A stretch of DNA of 64,000 nt from positions 32,933-96,932 of the forward strand of contig SFDP01000001.1 of assembly GCA_004558185.1 (NCBI GenBank), in the 5' to 3' direction. The notes beneath the pieces are model-generated. The model saw only the letters and a list, made by a program, of their open reading frames with translations, did not search any database and was not told the origin of the DNA. Positions within the stretch are counted from its first letter, which is position 1. The number at the start of each line of letters is the position of its first letter. A program made the translations under genes and the position numbers. This stretch comes from Lachnospiraceae bacterium (lineage in GTDB: Bacteria; Bacillota; Clostridia; Lachnospirales; Lachnospiraceae). Positions 26,141 through 35,307 of this stretch are shown in pieces.

Positions 26141-26749
26141 TTAAATTCCGCTCTGTAATTCTCCCTCCTCTAAAAGAGAATCCAATAGCGCATAGATTTC
26201 TTCCCTTCCCTGCTTGGTCTGGGAGGAGAAGGGAATAATCTGTGTTCCAGGCACTACCTTAAGGCCGTTTTTAATCATTTTTATATGCTTGTCCTTCTGG
26301 CTGCGGTTTATCTTATCCAGCTTTGTAGCAATAATCACCGGCCGAAAGCCCTGATTTAGTATCCAGCGATACATCTGCTGATCATTGGCTCCCGGCTCGT
26401 GACGGATATCGATCAGTAAAAAAATCGTTTTCAATTGTTTGGATCGATGAAGATAGCGCTCGATCATCCTTCCCCATTTTTCCTTTTCACTGACACTGAC
26501 TCTGGCATATCCATAGCCGGGTAAATCCACGAAGTACAACTGACTGTTTATATTATAGAAATTAATGGTTTGGGTCTTTCCCGGCTGTGAGCTGGTTCTT
26601 GCCAGTCCTTTGCGATTCATCAGCGCATTGATCAGAGATGACTTTCCCACATTGCTTTTTCCCGCAAAAGCCACCTCCGGCAGGGTATTTTCCGGCAAGG
26701 TGCTGGTAATTCCACAGACAGTCTCCAAATTTACCTGTTTAATAACCAT
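26141..26749 (-). CDS. engB: Ribosome biogenesis GTPase YsxC/EngB
   Basis: A 202-residue TrmE-Era-EngA-EngB GTPase that acts in 50S assembly. G1 is GKSNVGKSSLI, G2 lies around SSQPGKTQTINFY, G3 is DLPGYGYA and G4 is TKLDKI. GGAGG sits 5 bases before ATG 26749. The start overlaps the end of lon, a conserved lon-engB order. Confidence 0.95.
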   Translation of the reverse strand: MVIKQVNLETVCGITSTLPENTLPEVAFAGKSNVGKSSLINALMNRKGLARTSSQPGKTQTINFYNINSQLYFVDLPGYGYARVSVSEKEKWGRMIERYLHRSKQLKTIFLLIDIRHEPGANDQQMYRWILNQGFRPVIIATKLDKINRSQKDKHIKMIKNGLKVVPGTQIIPFSSQTKQGREEIYALLDSLLEEGELQSGI

Positions 26750-29135
26750 CATTACCTCCACCTTCTCTTTGCGGCTCTGTTTTCACAAATGCCTGCTCTA
26801 CCACCTGAGTCATATTCTCTACCAGAATGATCTCCAGTCCTCCTTTGATTTCCTGGGGAATCTCTTCAATATCCTTTTCATTTTTCCGGGGAACCAGTAC
26901 CGTCTTTACTCCCGCTGTTTTGGCAGCAAGAATTTTTTCCTTTAATCCTCCAATGGGAAGCACTCTTCCTCGCAGGGTGATCTCTCCCGTCATTGCCACA
27001 TCTGCTCTCACCGGAGTACCGGTAATGGCAGACAGCAATGCCGTTGCCATGGTAATCCCGGCAGAAGGCCCATCCTTTGGAACTGCCCCTTCGGGGATGT
27101 GAATATGAAAATCCTGCTTTTTAAATACTTCCTGAGCAATATGATACTGCTTGCTTACTGAACGAACGAAGCTGACTGCAGTACGGGCCGACTCCTTCAT
27201 GACATTTCCCATCTGCCCTGTTAATTCCACGGCACCTTTGCCGGGCATCATATTCACTTCGATCTGCAGGGTATCCCCGCCTACACTGGTCCAGGCCAGC
27301 CCTCTGACGATTCCCACCTCATCCTTTTCATTGATCTTGTCCAGCGTATATTTCTTCTTTCCTAAATACTTCCCTAAATTGGTCCCTGTAATACGGATTT
27401 TTTTGTCTTTGTTCTTTAAAATTTCTCTTGCCGCTTTCCGGCAGACGGTTCCGATCTGTCTTTCCAGCCCCCGAACTCCGGCCTCCCTGGTATAGAATTG
27501 AATCATATCCTTCAAGGCTCTGTCACTGAAGTTTAGCTGTCCCTTAGGAATTCCGCTTTTCACTAACTGCTTTTCTGCCAAATGCTCTTTGGCAATATGG
27601 AATTTTTCATTGGCGGTATAGCTGGTCACCTCAATGATTTCCATTCGATCCAGCAAAGGCCTTGGAATAGTGCCAGTAGAGTTGGCCGTAGCAATAAAAA
27701 ATACCTGAGACAAATCTACGGGAATTTCCACATAGTGATCCCTGAAATGACTGTTCTGCTCCCCATCCAGTACCTCCAGAAGGGCAGAAAAGGTATCTCC
27801 CTTATAATCGTTGCTGACCTTGTCAATTTCATCCAAAAGCATCAGGGGATTCTTAACTCCCGCCTGCTTCAGGCCGCTCACGATCCTTCCCGGCATGGCT
27901 CCTACATAGGTTCTTCTGTGGCCCCGGATTTCCGCTTCATCCCGAACGCCTCCCAGACAAATCCTTACATACTTCTTATGCAGCGCCTCTGCCACACTTC
28001 TGGCAATAGAGGTCTTTCCTGTCCCCGGAGGGCCAACCAGACAAAGAATAGAGCTGTCTCCTCTTTTGTTCAGGGCACGGACAGCCAAAAATTCCAGAAT
28101 TCTTTCCTTCACCTGCTCCAAGCCATAATGATCCTCATTCAGCTTCTTTTCTGCCCCGTCTAAATCCAGATTATCCTTGCCCATTTTGTCCCAGGGCAGC
28201 TCCAACAGGGTTTCAATGTAGCCCCGTTCCACTGACATTTCCGAACTATGAGGGGAAAGGTTTTTAAAGCGGCTGATTTCCTTAGTGATTTTTTCTTTCA
28301 CCTCTGCGGAGGCCTTCAGCTTATGCAGAGCTTCCTCAAAACGCTCTGCATCAGAAAGTTCTCCTTCCTCCCCCAGCTCCTTACGAATATACTTTAGCTG
28401 CTCCCTGAGTAAAAACTCCTTCTGATTTTCCTCTACCTTATCCCGTACTACCTCCGTAAGCCTGTTTTTCAGCTTGCCGATTTCAATTTCCTTGGCTAAT
28501 ATCCCCACCATCTCACGGTATCGCTCTTCTATTTCCAGGGTTTCCAGAATAAGCTGTTTTTTTTCATAATTAACAGGCAGATTAATGGCTATCTGATCCA
28601 GTAAATGAGACAAATTGGTCAGTTTATCTACCTGAGAGGAAAGGCTTTTCCCGATTTTGGGATAATAAATCATAAATTCAGCCAGAATTTCCTTTAAGTG
28701 TCGGATCATGGCCTCTTCCTCATTGGAGAATTCCTCTGTTTCCTGCTTTGGCGCTTCTTCCTCCAGATTAAGCACCTCTGCCTGAAGGTATTCATCCTTC
28801 TCTCCTCTGCCGGAAACCACCTCCAGACCCATCAGTCTGCCTCTGCTGACTCCCTCTACCAACACTCTGACCAGACCTCCCGGCAGCTTACTGATCTGCT
28901 TGACCACAGCCATGGTGCCTATGGTATACAAATCTTCCATTTTGGGTTCTTCCACTTCCTGATTTTTCTGGGTAATTAAAAACAACCTTTGCTCTTCCAT
29001 CAGAGCCTGCTGAACTGCCAGAATCGACCTGTCCCGACTTAGATCAAAATGAATGATCATATGGGGAAAAATGGTCAATCCCCTAAGTGCCACTGCGGGC
29101 ATAACATCTCGTAATTGTAAATCCTTTTCTTCCAT
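26739..29135 (-). CDS. lon: ATP-dependent protease Lon
   Basis: A 798-residue cytosolic AAA+ protease. Domains in order: N-terminal substrate-binding LAN (VALRGLTIFPHM...), a long coiled-coil middle, AAA with Walker A GPPGTGKT and LMLLDEIDKV, then the Lon protease domain with the catalytic Ser in PKDGPSAGITMATAL and Lys in LKEKILAAKTAGV. The length is normal. A terminator (29157-29195) separates it from clpX, so lon probably has its own promoter; I could not identify one. Confidence 0.97.
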   Translation of the reverse strand: MEEKDLQLRDVMPAVALRGLTIFPHMIIHFDLSRDRSILAVQQALMEEQRLFLITQKNQEVEEPKMEDLYTIGTMAVVKQISKLPGGLVRVLVEGVSRGRLMGLEVVSGRGEKDEYLQAEVLNLEEEAPKQETEEFSNEEEAMIRHLKEILAEFMIYYPKIGKSLSSQVDKLTNLSHLLDQIAINLPVNYEKKQLILETLEIEERYREMVGILAKEIEIGKLKNRLTEVVRDKVEENQKEFLLREQLKYIRKELGEEGELSDAERFEEALHKLKASAEVKEKITKEISRFKNLSPHSSEMSVERGYIETLLELPWDKMGKDNLDLDGAEKKLNEDHYGLEQVKERILEFLAVRALNKRGDSSILCLVGPPGTGKTSIARSVAEALHKKYVRICLGGVRDEAEIRGHRRTYVGAMPGRIVSGLKQAGVKNPLMLLDEIDKVSNDYKGDTFSALLEVLDGEQNSHFRDHYVEIPVDLSQVFFIATANSTGTIPRPLLDRMEIIEVTSYTANEKFHIAKEHLAEKQLVKSGIPKGQLNFSDRALKDMIQFYTREAGVRGLERQIGTVCRKAAREILKNKDKKIRITGTNLGKYLGKKKYTLDKINEKDEVGIVRGLAWTSVGGDTLQIEVNMMPGKGAVELTGQMGNVMKESARTAVSFVRSVSKQYHIAQEVFKKQDFHIHIPEGAVPKDGPSAGITMATALLSAITGTPVRADVAMTGEITLRGRVLPIGGLKEKILAAKTAGVKTVLVPRKNEKDIEEIPQEIKGGLEIILVENMTQVVEQAFVKTEPQREGGGNDGY

Positions 29136-29156
29136 AGCTATATCTCTTATATCCTT

Positions 29157-29195
29157 TTAAAAAAGCTGTCACACCAGAAGATATGATGTGACAGC
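29157..29195 (-). terminator. Terminator between clpX and lon
   Basis: On the minus strand GCTGTCACA (29187-29195) and TGTGACAGC (29165-29173) form a perfect 9-bp stem with a 13-base loop, followed by TTTTTT. It ends the tig-clpP-clpX transcription unit. Confidence 0.85.
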
Positions 29196-29222
29196 CTCTT
29201 TAAGCTTCTCCTTCTTTTTGGC

Positions 29223-30452
29223 TTACCGGTGTACCACCAGAGGTTGGCTTTTTCCCTCCACTGCATCTTTGGTAATTTTACATTCCAGAATCGTTTCATC
29301 CGAAGGAATTCGATACATCACATCCATCATGACCTTCTCCATTATAGAACGAAGGCCTCTGGCTCCGGTTTTCCTCTCAACCGCCAGCTCGGCAATAGCA
29401 TCAATGGCATCATCCGTAAAGCTTAATACCACATTGTCGTATTGAAACAGCTTCTTATACTGTTTAATTAATGCATTCCTGGGCTGCGTCAAAATCCGAA
29501 TCAGTGATTCCTTATCCAAGCCTTCCAGCGATACGCTAATCGGCACACGGCCGATAAACTCAGGAATCAGCCCATATTTCACCAAATCCTGCGGCGTTAC
29601 CTGAGCCAGCAGCTCCCCTATTTCATGGGTATTTTTCGTCGTTACCTCGGTATTAAAGCCTATTGTCTTTCTGTCCAGTCTGGTTTCAATAATTTTCTCC
29701 AGACCATCAAAAGCACCTCCGCAAATAAACAGGATATTGGAGGTGTCTACCTGAATCAGTTCCTGATGGGGGTGCTTTCTTCCGCCCTGCGGAGGCACAC
29801 TGGCCATCGTACCCTCCACGATCTTTAACAGGGCCTGCTGTACGCCTTCCCCAGATACATCACGGGTAATCGAAACATTCTCACCTTTCTTGGTGATTTT
29901 ATCAATTTCATCGATATAAATAATTCCCTTTTGTGCTCTTTCCACATTATAGTCTGCTGCCTGCAAGAGCTTAAGAAGAATGTTCTCCACATCTTCTCCC
30001 ACATAGCCTGCCTCTGTCAGGGTTGTGGCATCAGCAATAGCAAAAGGCACATTAATAATTTTGGCCAGGGTCTGCGCCAGATAAGTCTTTCCGGAGCCGG
30101 TAGGCCCAATCATAATGATGTTGCTTTTCTGCAGCTCCACATCATCCTCGTCTTTTTTTACCGTAATCCGTTTATAATGATTATAGACTGCTACCGACAG
30201 TACCTTCTTGGCATCCTCCTGACCAATTACATATTCATCCAGATGCTCCTTGATTTCCACCGGCTTGAGCAGATTAATCTCTTCGCTGCCTTGCAGCTCT
30301 TCTTCCTCTTCGTATTCCTCTTCAATAATGTCTGCACAAATGTCCACGCATTCATCGCAGATATATACCCCGGAAGGTCCCGCTATCAGTTTGCGTACCT
30401 GATCCTGAGTTTTATTGCAAAAGGAACACCTCACCTCTGAATTCTTTGCCAT
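29223..30452 (-). CDS. clpX: ATP-dependent Clp protease ATP-binding subunit ClpX
   Basis: A 409-residue unfoldase for ClpP. The N-terminal zinc finger has CSFCNKTQ and ICDECVDIC. The AAA domain has Walker A GPTGSGKTYLAQT, IIYIDEIDKI and the sensor-2 region GARGLRSIMEKVM. I chose ATG 30452 (MAKNSEVRC); the longer frame to 30488 reads through a hairpin that precedes the ribosome site AGGATGG. That hairpin (30467-30480) is shared with three other genes in the window. Confidence 0.96.
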   Translation of the reverse strand: MAKNSEVRCSFCNKTQDQVRKLIAGPSGVYICDECVDICADIIEEEYEEEEELQGSEEINLLKPVEIKEHLDEYVIGQEDAKKVLSVAVYNHYKRITVKKDEDDVELQKSNIIMIGPTGSGKTYLAQTLAKIINVPFAIADATTLTEAGYVGEDVENILLKLLQAADYNVERAQKGIIYIDEIDKITKKGENVSITRDVSGEGVQQALLKIVEGTMASVPPQGGRKHPHQELIQVDTSNILFICGGAFDGLEKIIETRLDRKTIGFNTEVTTKNTHEIGELLAQVTPQDLVKYGLIPEFIGRVPISVSLEGLDKESLIRILTQPRNALIKQYKKLFQYDNVVLSFTDDAIDAIAELAVERKTGARGLRSIMEKVMMDVMYRIPSDETILECKITKDAVEGKSQPLVVHR

Positions 30453-30466
30453 ATTTTTTCCATCCT

Positions 30467-30480
30467 GCTGCTTTAGCAGC
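30467..30480 (-). promoter_or_regulatory. GCTGC-TAAA-GCAGC hairpin before the clpX ribosome site
   Basis: On the minus strand a perfect 5-bp stem with loop TAAA is followed directly by AGGATGG and the clpX start. Near-identical hairpins with YRAA loops precede argD, argG and degV. Upstream lies a 13-bp direct repeat of AATAGAGTTAA. Confidence 0.5.
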
Positions 30481-30513
30481 CTTTTCATTAACTCTATTCT
30501 TTAACTCTATTCC

Positions 30514-31116
30514 TTATTTCCCTTCAGCAATCTCACTGTGGGAAACAAAAATGGAATCTACCAGGCCATATGCCTTCGCTTCTTCTGCACTTTTCCAGTT
30601 GTCTCTTTCGGTATCACGGGCAATAGTATCGTAATCCTGTCCGGTATTCTGAGCCAGAATACGATTCAGCTTCTCCTTGGTTTTCAGAATATGCTTGGCA
30701 GCAATCTCAATTTCTGTTGCCTGCCCCTGGGCACCGCCTAAAGGCTGATGAATCATGATTTCTGCATTGGGCAGGGCATACCGCTTCCCTTTGGCGCCGC
30801 CGGCAAGCAAAAATGCTCCCATACTGGCTGCCATACCGATGCAAACGGTGGACACATCACACTTAATAAAGTTCATGGTATCATAAATAGCCATTCCTGC
30901 CGTTACTGAGCCACCGGGGCTGTTGATGTACAGATGAATGTCCTTTTCAGGATCCTCTGCTTCCAGAAAAAGCAACTGTGCTACGACCAGCGATGCGGTT
31001 ACTTCGTTAACCTCTTCTCCCAGAAAAATAATTCTTTCCTTTAATAATCTTGAATAAATGTCATAGGAACGCTCCCCTCTGCTGGTCTGTTCAATGACGT
31101 AAGGTACTAAACTCAA
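30514..31116 (-). CDS. clpP: ATP-dependent Clp protease proteolytic subunit ClpP
   Basis: A 200-residue serine protease that forms the ClpP barrel. The catalytic Ser is in GMAASMGAFLLAGG and the His in AEIMIHQPLGG; the YDIYSRLLKERIIFLG start is typical. I place the start at TTG 31116: it gives MSLVPYVIEQTSRGERSYD, the family's usual N-terminus, and GGAGG lies 6 bases upstream. The ATG at 31161 would add 15 residues and has no ribosome site. A 61-bp gap separates it from clpX. Confidence 0.95.
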   Translation of the reverse strand: MSLVPYVIEQTSRGERSYDIYSRLLKERIIFLGEEVNEVTASLVVAQLLFLEAEDPEKDIHLYINSPGGSVTAGMAIYDTMNFIKCDVSTVCIGMAASMGAFLLAGGAKGKRYALPNAEIMIHQPLGGAQGQATEIEIAAKHILKTKEKLNRILAQNTGQDYDTIARDTERDNWKSAEEAKAYGLVDSIFVSHSEIAEGK

Positions 31117-31202
31117 TTCTATCCTCCATTCCGAATCAGGAGCAATACCTGAATCTTCCATAAATAAAGTATATGGGGCTACCGCTAGGACAGCCCCTTA
31201 TT

Positions 31203-31231
31203 ACTGTAGTCTTATTCTCTTCATTTTGCAA
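31203..31231 (-). promoter_or_regulatory. Candidate clpP promoter
   Basis: On the minus strand TTGCAA (31226-31231), a 17-bp spacer and TACAGT (31203-31208). Downstream, GGGGCT and AGCCCC (about 31173-31198) form a hairpin in the leader. It would allow clpP-clpX expression independent of tig. Confidence 0.35.
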
Positions 31232-31303
31232 TCCATTTTTGCAATTTAAGAGAAATTTTATTCTTTTGTACAGACCCCGTTCATAGAACAGGCCTTACCT
31301 GCT

Positions 31304-32635
31304 CTACGCCTCGGCATTCTCTCCCTTTGGAGCCTTCTTTGCTCTGGGCTTGGTTTCCTTGGCATTATCCACTACGAATTCTACTGCCTTGTTGATGGCA
31401 ATATCCTCCATAATCTGTTCCTTGCTGCCTTCTCCCAGCATTTCCTTCACTTTATCTGCCTCCATATGATAGGCCTCTGCCATGGAAGCAATTTCTTTTT
31501 CAAAGTCAGCCTCATCAGCTACAATATTTTCCGCCTTAACCACAGCCTCCAGCACCAGACGGGATTTAATCCTCTGCTCTGCCTGAGGCTTAACCTGCTC
31601 CATCAGCTTGCCGTGATCCAGACCGGTGAACTGGAAATATTGCTCAACACTTAAGCCCTGTGCACGCAGTCTCTGTGCAAAATCATCCACAAGCTGTCTT
31701 TGCTGCGTTTCAATCATGGCCTCCGGAATGTCCATTTTGGCATCTGCAATAATTGCCTCGATCACCGCATTCTCTTTTGTTGCCTTTATTTCCTTTTCTT
31801 TTTTCTCCACAAGTTTCTTCTTCACATCCGCCTTGTATTCATCTAAGGTGTCAAACTCAGAAACCTCTGCTGCAAATTCGTCATCTGCCTGGGGAAGTTG
31901 CTTCTCTTTGATTTCTTTGATCTCTACCTTAAATACTACAGGCTTTCCTGCAAGATTCTCCGCCTGATAGTCTTCCGGGAAGGTCACATTCACCTCTACC
32001 GTCTCACCGATATTCTTACCGATAAGCTGATCTTCAAATCCCGGAATAAAGGTACCGGAGCCAATCGTCAAAGGATAGTTTTCACCCTTTCCGCCCTCAA
32101 AGGCAACTCCATCCTGGAAGCCTTCAAAATCGATCACGGTCTGATCTCCGTCTTTAACTGCTCTGTCGGTTACGGAAACGGTTCTTGCGCTTTTTTCTCT
32201 TTCTTTTTCGATTTCCGCATCCACTTCTTCATCAGAAACCACTGCTTCCACCTTGTCTACCTTGACCCCTTTATACTGTCCCAGCACAACTTCCGGCTTG
32301 AGAGCAACCTCTGCTGTGAAAATAAAGGGCTTGCCTGACTCCAACTGGACAATGGTAATACGAGGAGAAGAAACGATTTCTTCCTCACACTCATCATAGG
32401 CCTTTTCATATGCTGAAGGAATCAGCTCGTTTGCCGCATCTTCATAAAATATCTCTTTGCCATACATTTTCTCTACTATCTGGCGAGGCACCTTCCCTTT
32501 TCTGAAGCCGGGAATGCTGATGTTTTTTTTCTGTTTTAAGAAGACATTGTTGATTGCATTCTCCAGTTCCTCTGCGGCTACTTCCACGGTCAATCTGGCC
32601 ATGTTGTTTTCTAATTTTTCTACCTGTAAGCTCAT
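31304..32635 (-). CDS. tig: Trigger factor
   Basis: A 443-residue ribosome-associated chaperone and prolyl isomerase. The N-terminal ribosome-binding domain has the signature SIPGFRKGKVPRQIVEKMYG, the FKBP-type domain spans about residues 150-245 (VKDGDQTVIDFEGFQDG...), and the C-terminal helical domain ends in a Lys/Ala-rich tail. I chose ATG 32635 with AAGGAGGAAATAGATAAC upstream over the longer frame to 32716. It heads the tig-clpP-clpX-lon block. Confidence 0.96.
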   Translation of the reverse strand: MSLQVEKLENNMARLTVEVAAEELENAINNVFLKQKKNISIPGFRKGKVPRQIVEKMYGKEIFYEDAANELIPSAYEKAYDECEEEIVSSPRITIVQLESGKPFIFTAEVALKPEVVLGQYKGVKVDKVEAVVSDEEVDAEIEKEREKSARTVSVTDRAVKDGDQTVIDFEGFQDGVAFEGGKGENYPLTIGSGTFIPGFEDQLIGKNIGETVEVNVTFPEDYQAENLAGKPVVFKVEIKEIKEKQLPQADDEFAAEVSEFDTLDEYKADVKKKLVEKKEKEIKATKENAVIEAIIADAKMDIPEAMIETQQRQLVDDFAQRLRAQGLSVEQYFQFTGLDHGKLMEQVKPQAEQRIKSRLVLEAVVKAENIVADEADFEKEIASMAEAYHMEADKVKEMLGEGSKEQIMEDIAINKAVEFVVDNAKETKPRAKKAPKGENAEA

Positions 32636-32872
32636 GTTATCTATTTCCTCCTTAAAAGCTTCCCCTGTCTTTTTTCTTCTATACTTGTATGGACACCTGC
32701 TTTTGTCCACAGTCACTTTCCAAGTATATCACAGAAAATAGCCTATTTCCAGTGTTTTTTTCATGATGAGCAGTCCTTGATTGTTCAGTTAAAAATTTCC
32801 AACATATTCGTTTTGATTCTGCACACAATAATATCAAGATAAGCGATGAAAAGAGCGCAGAAATCCTATGAG

Positions 32873-32903
32873 GAGATAAGTGCTTTAAGTAATCACTTAT
32901 CTC
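32873..32903 (+). promoter_or_regulatory. Leader hairpin of the small acid-soluble spore protein gene
   Basis: GAGATAAGTG (32873-32882) and CACTTATCTC (32894-32903) form a perfect 10-bp stem about 50 bp before the start codon. No T-run follows, so it is a leader structure rather than a terminator. I could not place a sigma-G promoter upstream. The rest of 32636-32872 holds the divergent tig leader and no gene. Confidence 0.45.
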
Positions 32904-32951
32904 TCAAAATAAATTAACCAAAAAAACAACTTACAAATGGAGGTAAACAAA

Positions 32952-33149
32952 ATGACTAGCAGAAGTAATTCTATGGAAGTGCCTGAAGCTAAGGCAGCTA
33001 TGGATCGTTTCAAGACTGAGGTTGCATCTGAATTAGGTATCAATCTTAAGGAAGGCTACAACGGTGACCTGACCAGTAAGGAAGCCGGTTCTATCGGTGG
33101 AGAAATGGTTAGACGTATGATCAAAAGACAGGAAGAGCAGATGAAATAA
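32952..33149 (+). CDS. Alpha/beta-type small acid-soluble spore protein
   Basis: A 65-residue DNA-binding spore protein. The GPR protease region (KTEVASELGI) and the C-terminal GDLTSKEAGSIGGEMVRRMI signature are clear. I chose ATG 32952; GGAGG lies 8 bases upstream, and the ATG of the longer frame is part of that ribosome site. It is made in the forespore and protects spore DNA in its relatives. It marks the organism as a spore former and is the only plus-strand gene in this area. Confidence 0.96.
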   Translation: MTSRSNSMEVPEAKAAMDRFKTEVASELGINLKEGYNGDLTSKEAGSIGGEMVRRMIKRQEEQMK

Positions 33150-33187
33150 CTTTCCTGATCAACAGCAGAAACACTATTCGGGATTAT

Positions 33188-33220
33188 GGTGCAGCTTCAG
33201 CTACTGAGGCTGCACCATTT
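33188..33220 (+). terminator. Terminator of the spore protein gene
   Basis: GGTGCAGC (33188-33195) and GCTGCACC (33209-33216) pair perfectly, with inner TTCAG/CTGAG extending the stem, followed by ATTTTCATT. It separates the spore gene from the convergent DJ-1 gene. Confidence 0.8.
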
Positions 33221-33239
33221 TCATTATTTCATCAGTTAT

Positions 33240-33797
33240 TCAAAAACCGTTACACTGGTACACGATTTTTTGTGCCATCTCCTCTGCTGCCTGATCACCT
33301 TGAAAATGTGCAATAATTGCCAGACCAAAATCTATGGCTGTTCCCATACCCCGACTGGTCAGAATGCCTTCTGCCTTCGTTACCCTGTCTTGTGTTACTG
33401 ATGCTTTGACAAGCTCTCCTTCCATTCCCGGATAGCAGCAGGCCGGCTGTCCCTCAAGAAGCCCTAAATGCCCCAAAATGGTGGGAGCTGCACAAATAGC
33501 TGCGATAGGCTTTTTTGCCCCATAAAAGGACTTGATCTGCTTAACCAACGGCTCACAGGCCTCCAGATTCAAGGTTCCCGGCATACCTCCCGGTAATACG
33601 AGCATCTCCAGTTTCTCAAAATCCACCTCCTCCAGCAGGGTGTCCATTATCACGGAAATTCCATGGGATCCGGTCACCTGCCTGCTTCCTGTGATGGATA
33701 CCATCTGTACAGGAATATCTGCTCTTCGTAACAGGTCCACCACCGTTAACGCTTCAATTTCTTCATATCCTTCTGCAAAAAATACACCTACTGCCAT
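33240..33797 (-). CDS. DJ-1/PfpI family protein
   Basis: A 185-residue class I glutamine amidotransferase-like protein. It has the catalytic Glu in FFAEGYEEIEAL and the nucleophile Cys in AAICAAPTILG at the elbow, as in DJ-1/YajL proteins that act on oxidative or carbonyl damage. I chose ATG 33797 with GGAAGAGGCAGAGT upstream; the frame to 33845 adds a basic stretch atypical of the family. The exact activity cannot be read from sequence. Confidence 0.9.
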   Translation of the reverse strand: MAVGVFFAEGYEEIEALTVVDLLRRADIPVQMVSITGSRQVTGSHGISVIMDTLLEEVDFEKLEMLVLPGGMPGTLNLEACEPLVKQIKSFYGAKKPIAAICAAPTILGHLGLLEGQPACCYPGMEGELVKASVTQDRVTKAEGILTSRGMGTAIDFGLAIIAHFQGDQAAEEMAQKIVYQCNGF

Positions 33798-33845
33798 ACT
33801 CTGCCTCTTCCTTTCCTTATTCCTTATTTGAACAGTTCCATTCAT

Positions 33846-34229
33846 TTAATCAATAGGCTCCCGGCAAAAATAACAGCTATGCTTTGCCGCAGAATTCTTT
33901 TTGATCAGATTAACTGCCCCGCAATAATGGCAGGCTACCCCCTGATAGCCTTCCGGTACCGGATCCCCTTCCATTAACCGGAGAGCCACACTGCGTTTTG
34001 CCTTTGAATCAGCCTTTGGTATGTAACCGTTCTGCCCGGTGATGACCTCTTCTCTTTTTTCCAAATGGCTTGGAATCTTCTTACTGCCGGCGCTTCCCTT
34101 CTTCTTATTTGCGGGTCTGTTTGCCCGCATCGTTTCCTGCTTTTGCCCGGCCTTACTCTTTGACTTATTAGAAGCAATAATCACCAGAGCAATCATCAAT
34201 ATAAAATAACCAAAGCCTATTTTATTCAT
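33846..34229 (-). CDS. Membrane-anchored protein with C-terminal zinc ribbon
   Basis: A 127-residue protein. One N-terminal membrane helix (GFGYFILMIALVIIA), a long basic Lys/Ser-rich linker, then a C-terminal CHYCGAVNLIKKN...CYFCREPID zinc ribbon, presumably in the cytoplasm. AAGGAGGTAAGGACA precedes the start. I do not recognise a named family. It lies between holA and the DJ-1 gene in the same direction. Confidence 0.78.
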   Translation of the reverse strand: MNKIGFGYFILMIALVIIASNKSKSKAGQKQETMRANRPANKKKGSAGSKKIPSHLEKREEVITGQNGYIPKADSKAKRSVALRLMEGDPVPEGYQGVACHYCGAVNLIKKNSAAKHSCYFCREPID

Positions 34230-34287
34230 TGTCCTTACCTCCTTAATACTCTCTACATGGTGAACAGACCAGTTCTTTCCACTGGCT

Positions 34288-35265
34288 TCAATGGCTATAC
34301 TCTACCAAAAGCAGCTCAACACTCATTCTGTCCGTCATCAGACCCTGCTTCACCAGCTCATCAGCCTCTACACAGGCCTCCAGGGCTTTAAGCAGCTCTC
34401 CGGCTTTAAACCGGCCCGCCTGTCTTTCATACTTTCCTACCACAAATCCATGGAGCCCGGTTTTATCTGCCATAGCTGCCTGAGAATAGCCCTTTGCCTT
34501 TAACTCCTTGATCTGCAAAAGATAATTAAACTGCCTTCCCACCAGAGCCAGAATTCTCATGGGCGGCTCCTTCAGGGTGAGCAAATCATAATACAGCTCC
34601 AGGGCTTTCTTCTGCTCCTTTTTCCCAATGGCCTCTACCAGATCAAAGATCTGATTTTGTATCTGCTTCGTGCAGACTGCGTCAATCGTCTCCCTGGTAA
34701 TCTCACCTGTGTTCATGGTATAGGAGAGCAGCTTCTCCATCTCGTTCTTGATCATATCCATTTGGGTTCCCGTCTTGTTTAACAGGTACTGCAGATTTGC
34801 TGCCGTAATCTGCTTATCTTCTTTTTTCAGCATTCCCAGAATCCATCGCTTCAATGTATCCTCACTCTGGGGAGCAAATTCCGTAATCCTTCCCAGTTTT
34901 TTGATTTCCTTAAAAAGTCTGGTTCTTTTATCCACCTGGCTTTCCACTAAAATCAGAAAGGTGGTCTCCGGAATCCGGGGCAGGTAATCTGCCAGAGTCT
35001 CTCCCCCCTTTTGCAGCCAGCCGGAATTTTCCACCACAATAACTCGTCTGGGGGCAAAAAAGGGCAGAGTGTCTGCCAGGTCAATGACCTCGCCCACGGG
35101 CGTATCCTTGCCCTCAAAACAGTGGGTGTTCATGGTATCCTCCTGCTGCTGCAGAGCCTGGCGAAGTCGCTCCTTGTACTGCTTGCGCAGATAGGCCTCT
35201 TCCCCGCAAAGCAGGTAGATCTGTCTGAAGTCCTGATTCTTTATGTCCTGCAAAAGTCCCTGCAT
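34288..35265 (-). CDS. holA: DNA polymerase III subunit delta
   Basis: A 325-residue clamp-loader subunit. It has IYLLCGEEAYLRKQYKERL at the start, the VVENSGWL and LVESQVDKRTRLFKEIKKLG core, and the C-terminal domain LALVGRQFNYLLQIKELKAKGYS. The length fits HolA. It opens the sliding clamp during loading. The order comEC, small gene, holA is common in Firmicutes. Confidence 0.93.
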   Translation of the reverse strand: MQGLLQDIKNQDFRQIYLLCGEEAYLRKQYKERLRQALQQQEDTMNTHCFEGKDTPVGEVIDLADTLPFFAPRRVIVVENSGWLQKGGETLADYLPRIPETTFLILVESQVDKRTRLFKEIKKLGRITEFAPQSEDTLKRWILGMLKKEDKQITAANLQYLLNKTGTQMDMIKNEMEKLLSYTMNTGEITRETIDAVCTKQIQNQIFDLVEAIGKKEQKKALELYYDLLTLKEPPMRILALVGRQFNYLLQIKELKAKGYSQAAMADKTGLHGFVVGKYERQAGRFKAGELLKALEACVEADELVKQGLMTDRMSVELLLVEYSH

Positions 35266-35307
35266 GGCTTCTCCCTTCTGTTCACTCTATTTTCACTGAT
35301 AATCGCC

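Noticed and set aside
27582..28163. 193-codon plus-strand frame
   Set aside because: Antisense to the conserved AAA and protease parts of lon.
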